Shown: positions 6,044 through 7,216 of the stretch, in pieces
Position numbering within the stretch: position 1 is the first letter of the stretch
How the letters are laid out: every line of letters starts with the position of its first letter
From: Sedimentisphaerales bacterium
Lineage (GTDB): Bacteria; Planctomycetota; Phycisphaerae; Sedimentisphaerales; Anaerobacaceae
NCBI GenBank assembly: GCA_016933985.1
Contig: JAFGTU010000243.1
Coordinates: 1 to 7,216, forward strand
DNA: 7,216 bases
Direction: 5' to 3'
The notes under the pieces: generated by a model
Seen by the model: the letters and a program-made list of their open reading frames with translations, nothing else
Told to the model about the DNA's origin: nothing
Databases searched by the model: none
Translations under genes and position numbers: made by a program

Positions 6044-7087
6044 ATGGCACTTTGGATAAACCGTGCAGGATCACATGGTGAGTTTGAGAAGCGGTTCTTA
6101 GAAGACAGGCGGATATACCTGACATGGGAGGGGCTGAAACATGACCTGAGCACACGCGTAACAAAGGATGCGTTGCGTAAATTGTTGCACGACATGTATA
6201 ACTACTCTGAGGGGGCAATGAGAAACTACTCTGCCCAAATATGGGGATTTTGCCAGAAAATGAAGGTGGGTGATTGGGTGGTACTACCGAGCGCCATTAA
6301 GTCGGCAATTCATATTGCAGAGATTACCGGTGACTATACTTTTGAAGACGCGGCAGAAGACCCGTATTATCACTATCGGACAGTGAAGTGGATTGCCACG
6401 GATATACCCCGCTCGAACTTTGACCAAGACTTACTATATTCGTTCGGTGCGGCTATGACCATCTGCCAAGTCCAAAGAAACGACGCCGAAAAGCGGGTGC
6501 GTGCAATGGCCAAGTCGGACTGGAAATCAACTGGACGAAAGCATATTTCGTTAACAACTACCAAGGGTGAAATAACTGAACCCGGAGAAGGAGCCGTCGA
6601 TCTGGAGGAAATAGCCCGGGACCAGATCGCGAAACTAATCATAGCGAAGTTCAAAGGTCACGGAATGGCTCGATTGGTCAACAGCATTCTCAAAGCTCAA
6701 GGCTATACGACATATATAAGCGCTGAAGGACCGGACAAGGGTATTGACATTTTGGCTGCCCAGGGACCGCTTGGATTCGGAGAACCAAGAATATGCGTGC
6801 AGGTTAAGTCCAGCGACAGTCCGCTTGACAGGCCAACGCTGGACCAGTTGATAGGTACGATGCAGAATGTTCAGGCCAAGCAGGGGCTTCTTGTGTCTTG
6901 GGGCGGCTTCAAATCATCAATTGACAAGGAAGAGGCAAACCAGTTCTTCAGGGTAAGGCTGTGGGACCAGAAGGATTTGATTGAACAGCTTCTCAAGCAC
7001 TATGACAAACTCGATGCAGATATCAGGGCGGACCTTGCCTTAAAGGAGATATGGACGGTAGCTACTCTTGAAAGTGAAAGCGGTTGA
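6044..7087 (+). CDS. Mrr-family restriction endonuclease (type IV-like)
   Basis: 347 residues; start ATG 6044 has AGGAG 9 bases upstream and gives the family-typical opening MALWINRAGSHGEFE. Residues about 1-155 are a conserved N-terminal domain (FLEDRRIYLTWEGL, KMKVGDWVVLPS, IAEITGDYTF, YYHYRTVKW, RSNFDQDLLYSFGAAMTI) with EVE/PUA-like character, possibly the DNA-reading part. Residues about 185-315 are the Mrr-type PD-(D/E)XK nuclease: helix DQIAKLIIAKFKGHGMARLV, then GYTTYISAEGPDKGIDILA with D235 as the metal-binding Asp, and ICVQVKSS with Q253 and K255 (the QxK variant usual in Mrr). The set resembles predicted Mrr-cat endonucleases (COG4127). Such enzymes cut foreign, often modified, DNA in the cytoplasm. 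No methyltransferase or specificity gene is adjacent, which fits modification-dependent restriction, but the target is unknown. The gene is visibly more AT-rich than the agarase gene, hinting at transfer. Confidence 0.9.
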   Translation: MALWINRAGSHGEFEKRFLEDRRIYLTWEGLKHDLSTRVTKDALRKLLHDMYNYSEGAMRNYSAQIWGFCQKMKVGDWVVLPSAIKSAIHIAEITGDYTFEDAAEDPYYHYRTVKWIATDIPRSNFDQDLLYSFGAAMTICQVQRNDAEKRVRAMAKSDWKSTGRKHISLTTTKGEITEPGEGAVDLEEIARDQIAKLIIAKFKGHGMARLVNSILKAQGYTTYISAEGPDKGIDILAAQGPLGFGEPRICVQVKSSDSPLDRPTLDQLIGTMQNVQAKQGLLVSWGGFKSSIDKEEANQFFRVRLWDQKDLIEQLLKHYDKLDADIRADLALKEIWTVATLESESG

Positions 7088-7130
7088 TAGTCCAAAGGGG
7101 AGAATTAAAAGTGTGGGGTGCATTTTTCCT

Positions 7131-7188
7131 GGCCACCTATGAAGAGCTCGTAGTCAAGTGATACTTTTCCTGTGGCCCTGTTTTTTTT
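7131..7188 (+). terminator. Possible Rho-independent terminator after the Mrr-like gene
   Basis: GGCCAC (7131-7136) can pair with GTGGCC (7172-7177), and a run of eight T (7181-7188) follows 3 bases later. The stem is only 6 bp and the loop is 35 bases, so it is a weak example; position, 43 bases after the stop, and the T-run are the support. No gene is seen from 7088 to the window end. Confidence 0.35.
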
Positions 7189-7216
7189 GCTTCGAGGGCA
7201 TCCTATGCTTCGCAGC

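Overview
The window looks like a piece of an uncultured bacterium of the Planctomycetota (Phycisphaerae / Sedimentisphaerales type). This is inferred from four things: a HAF-repeat protein with a PEP-CTERM sorting tail, a large secreted agarase-like glycoside hydrolase, the C-terminal end of what looks like another secreted glycoside hydrolase, and a long intergenic stretch made of low-complexity and dispersed repeats that I know from such genomes (runs of CTTCGTG, GCATCGA and AAAACAAACCCAAT). No rRNA or tRNA gene was seen, so the placement is not proven.

Layout. Positions 1-76 hold the last codons of a plus-strand gene, probably a GH2-type glycosidase with an Ig-like C-terminal domain. A secreted protein with a PepSY-like N-terminal domain follows at 126-1079, probably in the same transcript. 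Just after its stop lies a degenerate second copy of the upstream gene's last codons (about 1088-1114), then roughly 340 bases without a convincing gene. A near-consensus promoter (1450-1478) drives a HAF-repeat/PEP-CTERM exported protein (1585-2673). From 2674 to 3626 there is no gene: it holds a GC hairpin, a REP-like element, C-rich degenerate repeats, a perfectly consensus sigma-70 promoter (3199-3227) with no gene behind it, pyrimidine-rich tandem repeats and a two-copy AAAACAAACCCAAT element. A secreted GH50-type beta-agarase-like enzyme lies on the minus strand (3627-5711). A third near-consensus promoter (5776-5804) points right, into a leader with hairpins and an overlapping short reading frame, and then into an Mrr-family restriction endonuclease (6044-7087). 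A possible terminator (7131-7188) ends the window.

How the parts relate. The left and middle genes fit a polysaccharide-degrading, surface-active lifestyle: two exported glycoside hydrolases, one exported PepSY-like protein and one envelope-anchored HAF/PEP-CTERM protein. The Mrr-like gene is a stand-alone genome-defence gene with its own promoter, no adjacent methyltransferase and a visibly more AT-rich composition than the agarase gene, which suggests separate acquisition. I did not find a clearly new multi-gene system. The most unusual signals are the orphan perfect promoter aimed at the 3' end of the agarase gene, the duplicated gene tail around the PepSY gene, and the structured leader in front of the nuclease.
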